Shown: positions 54,444 through 64,000 of the stretch, piece by piece
How the letters are laid out: every line of letters begins with the position of its first letter
How positions within the stretch are numbered: the stretch's first letter is position 1
Source of the DNA: Escarpia spicata
Lineage: Eukaryota > Annelida > Polychaeta > Sabellida > Siboglinidae
Assembly: GCA_963995525.1 (NCBI GenBank)
Contig: OZ023207.1
Coordinates: 33,738,681 to 33,802,680, forward strand
Direction: 5' to 3'
Length of the DNA stretch: 64,000 nucleotides
The notes under the pieces: generated by a model
Databases searched by the model: none
Seen by the model: the letters and a program-made list of their open reading frames with translations, nothing else
Told to the model about the DNA's origin: nothing
Position numbers and translations under genes: made by a program

Positions 54444-57400
54444 CTGAAAAAAAATGTCCAACCATATTTTGGTTACCAGTTTCCACCTATAATCGATGTG
54501 GTCGCGGTTCCAGTGAGAAGCAAGACCTTACCTTTACATTTTTACGATATATAACGTGCGTATATATATATACATATATAAATATATATATATATAATTA
54601 TATATATATATATAATACACGTCTAATAATTACAATTATTCATTAATTAGCCAAATTGTGCGGTATAAAAAAATTCAGATAGAGCCATGTATATACTAAT
54701 GGATCCTCCCAAATCATTTGGATCCTCAAATAATTTGCATTCAATTATAATCTCCATGTTTCCCCAAAGCTATTGTTGGGTTAATTCTGAATGCTGAATT
54801 GTATTGACCCAACATAAATGTCCAACACTTGAAATCCACCCATCCTCAAAATGCAGTATATTTTAAACTGGGCCCATCCCAAATTCATGCAGCCTACGCA
54901 TAAATAAATTGTAACTGGCCTAGTTCGTAGGGCAACCTTGGCCTCTAAAAACAAGAGAGAAAAGATACATTGTCACTGGGCTGGTCACTGCATGGTTATG
55001 TCTTCAGGATTTTCAAACGTCAATAACATAAAAACTGATCAAAATTCTGCAAACATCCGGTGGCATATTTGTAAATGACAGTATTGTATTTACGATGACG
55101 TAGAAGACCATTAAATTCCGCCGCTGGAACTCCACGTACAGCTTTTGAAATATTAAACCCCCTCAACACCCCCAACCCCCGGACGAATTTCGAAAAAAAA
55201 TGTAAATATACGAACAATCCCAATGGGTCCGCTCGATCACATACACAATTTCAGCCCCATCCATGCAAAATAGTTATAGATCCACAGAGAAAAGGAGAAC
55301 CTACTGTTTTATACAGATATCTCCGATTCACGGATTATTGGTACTAGAGTGCCGCGTGGCAATGCTGTAAATATAACGTGGGAAATGGTGTGGACCCGTT
55401 ACCATTGGAGAGCACAGGGCCACTCTCTCCGTCGGGAACTGAGTTGTGGGGTTACAGTTTTTCTCTGTTCACCGGATGGTGTGGCGAGCAGGCTATCCCA
55501 CATGTGACTGAGTCAGTACCCCCCTCGTCTCGGCTCATTGTTGGTGTTGTTTTCCGCATCCAGGTGGCCTCCATAAAATGCTTCCATATCTGGCGCGGAC
55601 AAGCCGGAATGGATGAAGAGCTGACCGAGACAATTTTAAAGACGTTTTGATTTGTGTATTATGTGTTTTGCATTGTAGATTTTGTTGTAAAATTGGATAA
55701 TTAATGATAATATTTTATTGTCATTGCTGATGTCTGTGATTAAGGTGCTGTAAATTGTGTACTGAAGTGGACTGATTTTGCCTAACGAACTCCAGTCCAT
55801 AGGAAATAGGTACATACCTATATCTCAATGCCCTCTCTTCCTGACAAAATGTAAGTACAAACATGTGTGGGGACGGAGGTTGTTAGAAACATAATAATCG
55901 AGCATAGTATAGGGCCTACCCGCAATACTTTGAGTGGCAACCGGAGAGGTACTTACGCCTAAGTTGTCGCCTTGCGTGAAGTATATCTTCAGCATCATAT
56001 CGTCGACGTTTAGTTCATCAGCGCCACCTGTCGGAAAATCAAAACACACCACGTACTTAGAATCTCATCATTCAAGTAGCTACGCAATGTTGTTTATTCT
56101 GCGGTAACAAGTATCGGACACGTACTATTCGCGACTTATTTTATATCTCTAACCATCGTCAGCCGTGACACATCGAGTGCAATATTTTCTAATATGTCTA
56201 TATATAGTTGGTGCTTTAAGTCAAGCCATTGTTATCAGGAGTTTGTGCTGCAGAATACATTTAGTTAGTCAGTAACTTATAATAATAATAATGCCTAACT
56301 TATTGGCTAACTATAACTACGTCCCCGTTATTACGAAGTATATACATGTACTTAATCGACAGGATACATTTAAAAAAATAATCATAACATTCATGGACAT
56401 GCGACCGATACGCGATTATCTTTTAATTGGTCTAAACAAGGACCTTGTCTTATACTTTAATTATATAGACCTGAAAACATGACTACACTTATTTAGTATT
56501 TTCGAAGTAAGCCTGAATACACATGCGTTATTGTGCTTTCATTGTTTGCCTGGATGGGAATCGTACCTAATTTATTGAGTAACGTATGAGTACACTTTTC
56601 GTAGTGTCGTCTGTGAGATGATTCTTCAACCCTTAATTTATGACGTGTACTTTCAACGCGAGGTTTATGAGCCGTACGTTCAACGTTCGGCAAAACGTCC
56701 TCCCTTCGGAAGCGCAGGTTGCCGCAGCTGTGAACCACAGCCGCGGTCCATGTAGACAACGCTGTCAAATTGCAACAACCTGTTAGCGACATTGGGAGGG
56801 AGGGAGGGAGGGAGGGAGGGAGGGAGGGAGGGAGGGAGGGAGGGAGGGAGGGAGGGAGGGAGGGAGGGAGGGAGGGAGGGAGGGAGGGAGGGAGGGAGGG
56901 AGGGAGGGAGGGAGGGAGGGAGGGAGGGAGGGAGGGAGGGAGGGAGGGAGGGAGGGAGGGAGGGAGGGAGGGAGGGAGGGAGGGAGGGAGGGAGGGAGGG
57001 AGGGAGGGAGGGAGGGAGGGAGGGAGGGAGGGAGGGAGGGAGGGAGGGAGGGAGGGAGGGAGGGAGGGAGGGAGGGAGGGAGGGAGGGAGGGAGGGAGGG
57101 AGGGAGGGAGGGAGGGAGGGAGGGAGGGAGGGAGGGAGGGAGGGAGGGAGGGAGGGAGGGACATACACAGAGGTATACAGACAGACCAGAAGAGAAACAG
57201 AGGACAGCTACTGAGAGAGGGGGAGACAGAAGGAGAGCGAGAAAGGGGGAGCGATAGTGTGAGAGAGAAGGGGAGGCCGCGAGCCAATGCGCAATGCGTT
57301 CATGTGTGCGTTCAGGTGTTCATATATTAAAAGACGTGCATTAAGCATGCATTACCTTTGGCTTACGTTGAGAATCTGTAAATATTATCAACATTTAATG

Positions 57401-59876
57401 AAAACATGATATGTAATACAGACAGAGACGGACAGACAGACACACAGCGAGATACATAAAGATGTGTACACTGAGACAGGGTGAGAACAAAAGGAAGTGA
57501 CGATAAAAGAAAGGGAGAAGTACCGTCCACAACCCGAGGATGACGCACGATGACAGTTGCGTTGACTCACTTGAATGAAGCCTAATGCAGTGGTCCCGTA
57601 TTTTGTGGATGGCTTCAAGCATCGGCTTCCTACAGTGTCGACGGTAGATCCCTGTGTAGTAGAGCACGGCGCCCACCGACTGTACCAGGCCGATGACGAA
57701 GGCGACGTGGCCTCCTATCCGCAGCATGCGCTCCCGGGCAGCCTACAGTCGCATCGAGCACAACAGACAGGTTAAAGGGAGCCAGTCAGTTTCTCTACCC
57801 AGAATTGGCGGGAGTAGTAATTTGTAGCAGGAAGTCTGCTGTGTTGAACGTGGGAACATACTTCCTGAACATCAAAGGGTATTGCAGTTAACTCAGCCCG
57901 ACTCGGCCGTATTGCCTATAAAGCTAGTTTTGAAGCGGGATGTTTTTTTAACATGCTCCAGAGTCGTATCTTCCGAATTGCGAACGCTGTTACGGGCTTA
58001 CTAAACACAATTTGGCGGATAGCGTACCTTCAATATAGTTAATATAGATTTAAGAACATTATATTACTTAATAAATGAACAAGTAGGAACATGCTGCCTC
58101 CTTTAAGCCACCCATGACCACAAATGTATATCAACGCGTTACGTCAGTTTCCGCAGCCTCTACGTTTCTACTGTCTCGTCGCGCGGTCTCGGATCTTGAC
58201 ATTGGAAGACGGGGCGGGCGGTGCTGTAGGAGATGTGTCGCCGGAAATTCAAGGGTTCAGCACGTCTCTCCTGTGGTGTTGCGCTGTTTTGAAACCGGGG
58301 GGGTGCTGTTGGAGATTTTCAGAGAAAATCCGAAAGATTTGCCTGTATTCCGGGAGACACACCCAAGATTCGGGAGACTCCCGGATTTCACGGAAGAGTT
58401 GGCAGTGAGCGTTATATGGAGGTGAAGACGCGCAGTGGAGACGGCAGCGACACGAGATTGGCGACAGACGAAGGTAAACAAAAACACTAAAGGAATGTTC
58501 TGTGTCAAAGCGAGCCATACTCGGGACACCAGGACAAAGAGAAGAGCAAAATTTGATGGCATACTCACTTGACTCCGTCTCAGTTCTGGCTCACTGAAAC
58601 ACAGTGACAAAGAGACGTTGTTAGGTCATTTGTAATCTAACTCGATCGAACATAGAGATTGTATGATTTTTAGATGACTAACACTAGATAATGTATTCCT
58701 TCCATGTGCATTATGCTTTATTATTTGAGAGTGGACAGTTAGTTTCGCATATTTGTCAAAATTAGTTTTCCTATAATGAGAATTCTTCTTGCCCCCTGGT
58801 GCCGCAAATGTGAAGATAATATTCGAATAAATAACTGACACATTGCAGACAAGTCAGCATTGGTACTTAAAATATTATGATTAAATATTTTTACTTGGTT
58901 GATCAGCTTACATCATTCATATCTCGCTGGAGTGTCTACCACGCTACGCGGTCTATCTCTTCATTACGGTAAGCTTAATAGCAATACTTATGATCACCTG
59001 ATGGCAGCCGGAATTATTTACATCTCAGTAAAATATAGGAACCTAATCCATCTAAAACGGCCCCCTCGCTATTCGTGTCACTTTGGTCCAGCCCAGAGGG
59101 TGGCCGTAATAGCGAGGTTCCACTGTACATCAAGATAAATCCGCTAAGTTTTACTGAAAAATTTGACTATACCGATTGTTCCGTAAATTTGTAATACATC
59201 CAAATGCATACGGGAAAAGATTGTGTAACGTAGTCATGCGCAAGATCCGACAAATCCGAATCGATCACGGGTAACCCGTCTACGAAACAGCATGTGTGCA
59301 TTGATGGGAGCAGGGAGCTGGGGAGCACGTGCCCCGTAGACGTTTGGAATTTGGCCGCGCTATGCTTGAGCTAGAGTGGTGTGCCACCTAGCCCTTTTCA
59401 ATGTGCCTCTGTTGCTGAAGTTACGGCAGCGCGGCGGCGACAATTTAACAGCACTGCCTCCCCCGGCTTCCGATCGATGTCATGATCCGAACAGCGCGAC
59501 TCATGGTCCGAATAGCACAACGGCCCTTATGAATTTGGTTCCGGCCGCCTGTGGAGGTTTAGTGCCCCCCTCGCAGACTACCCTCCGTGGACCCGCCCCT
59601 GTGTGTGGTACTGTGGAACTGTGGGCGAGTTGCTGTGTGCTCACCGTAGTCTGTATGAGCGCTGTCTCGGGTCGAAGATGCAGCACTGACTGGAATCTTC
59701 GTCCAGACAACACACCTTGCTGACGTTCGCCGGCAGAAACTCGTCGTCCGGCTCGTCGGGTCCGCAGTCCGCCCAGCAATCGCTACGACAACACGCCGCA
59801 CGCACGGGGCACACGGCGGAGGTTAGAGCGACCCAAAAGACCAAGGACGCTCGATGTAGACAGCAGACAACAGGGA
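54416..59876 (-). CDS. Unrecognised single-pass membrane protein gene, five exons seen
   Basis: Minus-strand exons 59876(?)-59645, 58593-58569, 57742-57571, 56027-55957 and 54443-54416 have GT-AG borders and compatible phases (2, 0, 1, 0, then 1 out). The order of regions is a hydrophobic stretch 'ASLVFWVALTSAV', a Cys-rich segment ('ACCRSDCWADCG', 'SKVCCLDEDSSQCCIF'), a charged stalk 'RLREPELRRSQAARERM', one membrane helix, and a basic tail ('YRRHCRKPMLEAIHKI', 'MLKIYFTQGDNLGIDEARR'). Topology is probably Cys-rich outside, tail inside. I do not recognise the family. First and last exons are missing. Confidence 0.7.
54444..55956. other. Intron with an AT microsatellite and a paralogous repeat
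   Basis: (AT)n-like tract at 54557-54616. From 55480 to 55575 a repeat shares 'atggtgtggcgagcaggct' and 'ccctcgtct' with 63012-63105. Nothing else recognised. Confidence 0.5.
55480..55575 (+). repeat. Interspersed repeat R3, copy 1
   Basis: About 95 bp, similar to 63012-63105: both have 'atggtgtggcgagca', 'atcccacatgtgactgagtc' (or its variant) and 'gttggtgttgtttt' in order. Origin unknown. Confidence 0.7.
55957..56027 (-). CDS. Unknown membrane protein, exon D (71 nt)
   Basis: Acceptor 'tttccgacag', donor gtaagt. It encodes 'GADELNVDDMMLKIYFTQ' then GDNLG. Phase 1 in, phase 0 out. Confidence 0.7.
56028..56790. other. Intron sequence, nothing recognised
   Basis: Unique-looking; short frames only. 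Confidence 0.4.
56794..57161. repeat. (GGGA)n microsatellite, about 92 units, perfect
   Basis: 368 bp of uninterrupted gggaggga. Frames on both strands (up to 264 codons) are artefacts. It lies in the intron between exons C and D of the unknown gene, purine-rich on the plus strand and therefore pyrimidine-rich in the transcript. Confidence 0.97.
57571..57742 (-). CDS. Unknown membrane protein, exon C (172 nt, membrane helix)
   Basis: Acceptor ctgtag, donor gtgagt. Residues 12-33 of the exon form one hydrophobic helix (starting 'HVAFVIGLVQSVGAVL'), followed by 'YRRHCRKP'; the positive charges suggest this side is cytosolic. Phase 0 in, phase 1 out. Confidence 0.78.
57743..58568. other. Intron with possible degraded MITE piece
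   Basis: 58135-58235 has 'gttacgtcagtttccgc' and 'ttgacattggaagacgg', similar to the core of the MITE at 49308-49358. Otherwise unremarkable. Confidence 0.4.
58569..58593 (-). CDS. Unknown membrane protein, 25-nt microexon B
   Basis: Acceptor 'ctgtgtttcag', donor gtgagt. It completes an Arg codon with exon A and adds EPELRRSQ. Phase 2 in, phase 0 out, as both neighbours need. Confidence 0.7.
58594..59304. other. Intron sequence, nothing recognised
   Basis: AT-rich; no repeat family seen. Confidence 0.4.
59305..59601 (-). mobile_element. hAT-type MITE copy, reverse orientation
   Basis: The right end 'ccgtggacccgcccctg' (to 59601) is the reverse complement of CAGGGGCGGGTCCACGG. Interior blocks 'gcacgtgccccgtagacg', 'cccttttcaatgtgcctc' and 'ctgaagttacggcagc' correspond in reverse order to the MITE at 49211-49533. 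It ends 43 bp from the donor site of exon A. Confidence 0.6.
59645..59876 (-). CDS. Unknown membrane protein, exon A (Cys-rich)
   Basis: Donor 'gactacg|gtgagc' is firm. The acceptor is less sure: 'gccttcatcag' before 59876 has a pyrimidine-rich tract supplied by the minisatellite on that side. It encodes eleven cysteines in about 50 residues, one NVS glycosylation-type site ('LPANVSKVCC') and many acidic residues. GC and CpG are much higher than in the surroundings, as for the other exons of this gene. Confidence 0.68.
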
Positions 59877-60365
59877 CTGATGAAGGCAGCGGGCAACAGG
59901 GAACTATGAATACAGCGGGTAAGAGGGAACTATGAATACAGAGGGTAACAGGGAACGATAAAGATAGAGGGTAACAGGGAACGGTGAAGACAGAGGGTAA
60001 CAGGGAACGGTGAAGACAGAGGGTAACAGAGAACTATGAATACAGCGGGTAACAGGGAACTATGAATACAGCGGGTAACAGGGAACTATGAATACAGAGG
60101 GTAACAGGGAACGTTTAAAGACAGAGGGTAACAGGGAACGATGAAGATATGGGGTAACAGGGAACGATGAAGGCAGAGGGTAACATGGAACGATGAAGAC
60201 AGACTGTAACAGGGAACGGTGAAGAGAGGGGGTAACAAGGAACTATAAAGACAGAGGGTAACAGTGAACGATGAAGTCATCGGATAACAAGTAACGATTA
60301 AAACAGCGGGTAACAGGGAACTATGATGACAGCGGGTAGCAAGGAATTATGAACAGGGAACGGTG
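59877..60365. repeat. 26-bp minisatellite, about 18 copies, imperfect
   Basis: The unit is 'gggtaacagggaactatgaa' plus tacagc, with gatgaagaca variants. Read on the minus strand it is pyrimidine-rich (gttccctgttaccc). The array runs directly into the acceptor region of exon A. Confidence 0.88.
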
Positions 60366-60474
60366 AAAACAGCAGGCAACAGAGCATGATGAAAGACTAG
60401 GAAGGCACAACGCAGATACCGGAGAGTAACGGGCAGTAAAGAACGTGGACTAGATTATGGAGACACGATGCAGA

Positions 60475-60790
60475 TAACAATGGATTAGATACGGAGACGC
60501 GATGGAGGAACGTGAATTAGATCACGGAAACACGATGGGTGAAAATGGATTGTATTCCGAAAGCACGATGGAGGAACGTGAATTAGATTACGGAGGCGCG
60601 ATGGAGGAACGTGAGGTAGATTACGGAAGCACGATGCAGGAAAATGTATTATATTCCGGAGGCACGATGGAGGAACATGAACTAGATTACGGACGCAGGA
60701 TGCAGGAACGTGGATTTGTTTAGGCAGGTGCGATGTATGAAAGTAGATTAGATTACGGAGACACATTACGGAGGCACGATGGAGGAACGT
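60475..60790. repeat. 33-bp minisatellite, about 9 copies, degenerate
   Basis: The unit holds 'gattacggaggcacgatgga' then ggaacgtgaatta. It gives an 11-residue periodic frame (EERELDYG type) with no gene-like edges. Confidence 0.85.
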
Positions 60791-61571
60791 GGATAAGAAT
60801 ACGACCGCCAGACGTGATTATATTACGGGGACACTATGACGACAGCAGACACAAAGGAACGTAGATCAGGCCTTTATTAAGGAGAACCACGATTAAGGGT
60901 AGATTGTTAATCCCATATTACGGCAGCGGTAAGTTAGATTAATAGATTAGGGAGGTGCAATAAAAGCAGCCGATAGTTTGCGGAGGAACTATGAAGAAAT
61001 GCAAGTAGATTCAGGAGGGTTTGTTCGACCAAGCCAGTAAATGTGTATCGTAATAGAATAGGTTTTGTTCGAATATCATTCATTAAAGTGTCTCGTGATT
61101 TAAGTCAATTTCAAATAGAAAAAAGACGTAAACAAGATGCATATAAATATATACAATATGTCATAATGTGGCATAGACTAGTACATTAAACACCACTTAC
61201 CTTTCTTAACATTGACCTATTTATCGGTTACAACGTACTTTCAAATTAATCAGAAGGTAGTCAAGGCCGGGTCTATGATTTGACCATCACGTCATATGAC
61301 AGGTCAAAGAGGGTGTGCAATGTCCTAGAACTATTCGCTGGTCAGAATCACAGTTCTCAAGCTTGTAACGCGGTTAATAGAACGCGGTCGCAGAAGAACG
61401 TCATGGTTCACGGATTTTTGTCATCGTTCTTTACGCCAGAATACAAAGAAGATCGGCGCGTTGTTTCACATACTATAGGAACTAACCTGTCACACTTGTG
61501 ACCTTGTATCAGTCATAGAGTCATAGTGCCGCTCAGTTGCCATTTACATCTGGATCGTGCATAATGCTTAC
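60791..61571. other. No gene recognised
   Basis: Unique-looking sequence; no domain, no tandem repeat. Confidence 0.4.
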
Positions 61572-61608
61572 CTGGGGCAGGGCCACAATAACATGACATT
61601 CGATTCAT
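61572..61608 (-). CDS. Weak candidate upstream exon of the unknown membrane protein gene
   Basis: Bounded by 'cttcatatcag' and 'ccccag|gtaagc', 37 nt, encoding NRMSCYCGPAP after a Met codon. Its exit phase (1) would fit the suggested acceptor of exon A. Evidence is only splice consensus and phase; chance occurrence is quite possible. Confidence 0.2.
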
Positions 61609-63011
61609 CTGATATGAAGCGCATTGTTGCATCAGTTGACTCCGGATCAGTGTTTAGCAACGACAGGAAAAGCACCCAAAACATGTTAAATTAGACACAA
61701 CATATTACGCCATTATTTCTGCGATAATTTAAACCTGCACGCCTTTCGATTCTGGTGACGTCATCGCTAATCACGTAAAACGCAAAGCGTGACTGGGAAA
61801 TCGCGCATGCAGTTTTAGTATGCGTATTCGTACGTCTTCATCTTCTTTCGATACGACATCAACCTCATCGAGCTGAGGACTAAATAATATTCGGTTCTGA
61901 TGCAAGTATAGCAAACTAAAAGCGTAGACCATATACGTATGTCTGGAGTAATTAGCCACTGGGGAAAGATATTGATTTAGATTCATGCACACCATCTTTT
62001 TGACCATACAAAGCAGAAGCATGTGCGTGGGATTGCGACAACGTAATACAAGACACGTATATTCAATGTATTAAACGTATTATCGCGTTGTGAAAACAAC
62101 CCGAACCCCCAGATGCAATATGCATGCACTGGGGGCTATTAACAATTTACCGTCCTAGAGGATGTTATGTATATTAGGGCATACCTGTCTAACTGTCACG
62201 GAACGTTTAGAGAAAATGATGATATTTATAAGCTTTACTTAATGTTTGAATAGCCCCTTTTGCTGGCGGCAAGTTGGCCTGACTGGGGGCAGATGAAAAC
62301 GTTGGGGGTGGGTAGGCAACGCCCCCACTTTGTATATAAAACACCCTGCGTCGTTGAGAAGCTTTCGTAACCATTTTTAGTTTAAAACCTTAACCAATCC
62401 CAACCCACGGCTGCTTCTTGATAAAAACTACTTTTTTAAGATACCTAGAATAGAAAGAACCCTGTCTTAGTCGACCATTCCGTCTGCACAGCCAAAGCTG
62501 TCGTTCAAGACAGGTGGTCTCCCAATAGACAAGTTTCTCAACGAGAGCAATTCGTCATTAATGACAAACGACGTAGTTTAAATTTTAACCAACGGCATTG
62601 ATTTTACTTATGAAATACTTATTCATAATATTCTATGCAAACTTGTTAGTGTAGGTGTGCTGTGTGCATTGTTCTTTTCTTGAATCATCGACACATAATT
62701 ATAGTTAAAAAAATTGCAAATTGAAAATCCAAGAGGCATTCGGACAAGCATTGTAATAATGTAATTGGCTCTATCTAAGCGCACAAAACAAAACTCAGCG
62801 TATGTTTGAGATGAAACTTATTCAGTGTTATAGCAAGTTCTCTATAACGAGTCGTCTTGTAATATTTGGCACAATCTTTGTGTTATTGTGGTCATGGCCG
62901 ATTGTTGTGGCTGTTGGAACGCAGCTAAACCAACTGCCAAGCAGCCATAGTAATCGAAACTCACATCGACGTTCTGACACCGTCGCCGGCCTTCAGCATC
63001 CCCTGCACGCC
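61609..63011. other. No gene recognised
   Basis: Small inverted repeat around 62108-62136 (ccccagatgca ... actggggg). Frames at 62022-61771 and 62802-63101 lack recognisable content. Confidence 0.4.
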
Positions 63012-63105
63012 AAATGGTGTGGCGAGCAAGCTGTCCCACACATGACTCAGTCGGTATCCCCCTCGTCTATATTCATAGTTGGCGTTGTCTTTCTGAACTA
63101 GATGG
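63012..63105 (+). repeat. Interspersed repeat R3, copy 2
   Basis: Matches 55480-55575 (see there). It ends right before the 51-bp array. Confidence 0.7.
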
Positions 63106-63114
63106 TCTCTTTAA

Positions 63115-63747
63115 TCCAGCGCGCACATCTGTCCGTCTCTCTGTCCACCACTCAGGCACTCTTTCAGTTTATCGCATATCTGTCCGTCTCTCTGTCCACC
63201 ACTCAGGCACTCTTTCAGTTTATCGCACATCTGTCCGTCTCTCTCTGTCCACCACTCAGGCACTCTTTCAGTTTATCGCACATCTGTCCGTCTCTCTGTC
63301 CACCACTCAGGCACTCTTTCAGTTTATCGCACATCTGTCCGTCTCTCTGTCCACCACTCAGGCACTCTTTCAGTTTATCGCACATCTGTCCGTCTCTCTG
63401 TCCACCACTCAGGCACTCTTTCAGTTTATCGCACATCTGTCCGTCTTTCTGTCCACCACTCAGGCACTCTTTCAGTTTATCGCACATATGTCCGTCTCTC
63501 TGTCCACCACTCAGGCACTCTTTCAGTTTATCGCACATCTGTCCGTCTCTCTGTCCACCACTCAGGCACTCTTTCAGTTTATCGCACATCTGTCCGTCTC
63601 TCTGTCCACCACTCAGGCACTCTTTCAGTTTATCACACATCTGTCCGTCTCTCTGTCCACCATTCAGGCACTCTTTCAGTTTATTGCACATCTGCCGTCT
63701 CTCTGTCCACCACTCAGGCACTCTTTCAGTTTATCGCACATCTGTCC
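63115..63747. repeat. 51-bp minisatellite, about 12 copies
   Basis: The unit begins 'tctgtccgtctctctgtcc' and includes 'caggcactctttcagttta'. Length divisible by three gives open frames of 168-259 codons on both strands; not genes. Unrelated in sequence to the 51-bp array at 10530. Confidence 0.95.
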
Positions 63748-64000
63748 AGTGCTGGGATGTAACGAAGTACATTTACTTCGTTACATTACTTAAGTACATT
63801 TTTTTGAAATGTACTTGTAACGAAGTACATTTTTAGAGATTACTTTTTACTTGTAACGAAGTACATTTATCTGTACTTGTTTACTTTCTACTTCCGTATT
63901 TTTAGTTACTTTTTATGTTATAACTCCAGGGATGAAGCAGCTTCACCGAGCTTTTGTTTGCATTAGTAATCCTTGACTGACTACACTTTGGAGGAACCAT
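63748..64000. mobile_element. Start of a transposon-like repeat, cut by the window edge
   Basis: Begins 'cagtgctgggatgtaacgaa' (63748), followed by repeated 'taacgaagtacattt' in both orientations. Short motifs 'acttcgttac' / 'gtaacgaagt' alternate. A terminal CAGTGCTGGGA with such subterminal repeats is, from memory, seen in hAT-like elements; the other end is outside. Confidence 0.5.

Noticed and set aside
56493..57330. Ser-Leu-Pro-Pro and Arg-Glu-Gly-Gly repeat proteins
   Set aside because: Translation of a perfect (GGGA)n microsatellite; same at 50547-50970.
63014..63836. Frames of 168-259 codons at the right end
   Set aside because: Generated by the 51-bp minisatellite.

Overview
This is eukaryotic (metazoan) DNA, very probably from a marine invertebrate. 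I see spliced genes with GT-AG introns, CpG-bearing exons, decayed LINEs, Tc1, pogo and hAT elements, and an unusual load of minisatellites. The clade cannot be fixed from the sequence alone; amphioxus or a mollusc-like lophotrochozoan would both fit. Most long open frames here are artefacts of tandem repeats whose unit length is divisible by three, or are transposon remains.

Two host genes can be reconstructed, both on the minus strand. The first is a TMX1-type thioredoxin-related transmembrane protein. Six exons with matching splice phases run from 41832 (start codon) down to 13129 (transmembrane segment). They give 198 residues with signal sequence, CPAC active site, cis-proline and membrane anchor; the cytosolic tail was not confidently located. 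Its 15.7-kb first intron holds four large minisatellite arrays, a pogo-like element, an hAT-like element and a separate coding-looking exon (40717-40844). The second gene is unrecognised. Five phase-compatible exons between 59876 and 54416 encode a cysteine-rich domain, one transmembrane helix and a short cytoplasmic tail split over very small exons.

Layout: 1-1560 LINE remnant; 1980-2884 minisatellite; 3483-7055 a TA-target DNA element with 25-bp inverted ends, whose decayed coding region carries an in-frame 57-bp repeat; 7-12 kb interspersed repeats and a 51-bp array; 13.1-26.0 kb TMX1 exons 2-6, with a LINE, 28-bp and 24-bp arrays and a Tc1 element split by a LINE in their introns; 26.5-40.7 kb the repeat-rich intron 1; 41.7 kb TMX1 first exon; 43516-48404 a large foldback-type element with 1.2-1.3 kb inverted arms, 6-bp target duplication and a LINE inside; 49-54 kb hAT and LINE remains; 54.4-61.6 kb the unknown gene; 63.1-63.7 kb a 51-bp array; 63.75 kb to the end, the start of another transposon-like repeat.

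The most interesting structures are the element at 3483-7055 with a matching empty site at 19511, the origin of the 53-bp minisatellite inside an hAT-type MITE (an unexpanded relative lies at 49211-49533), the foldback element, and the in-frame tandem copying of TMX1 exon 5 together with its donor site.
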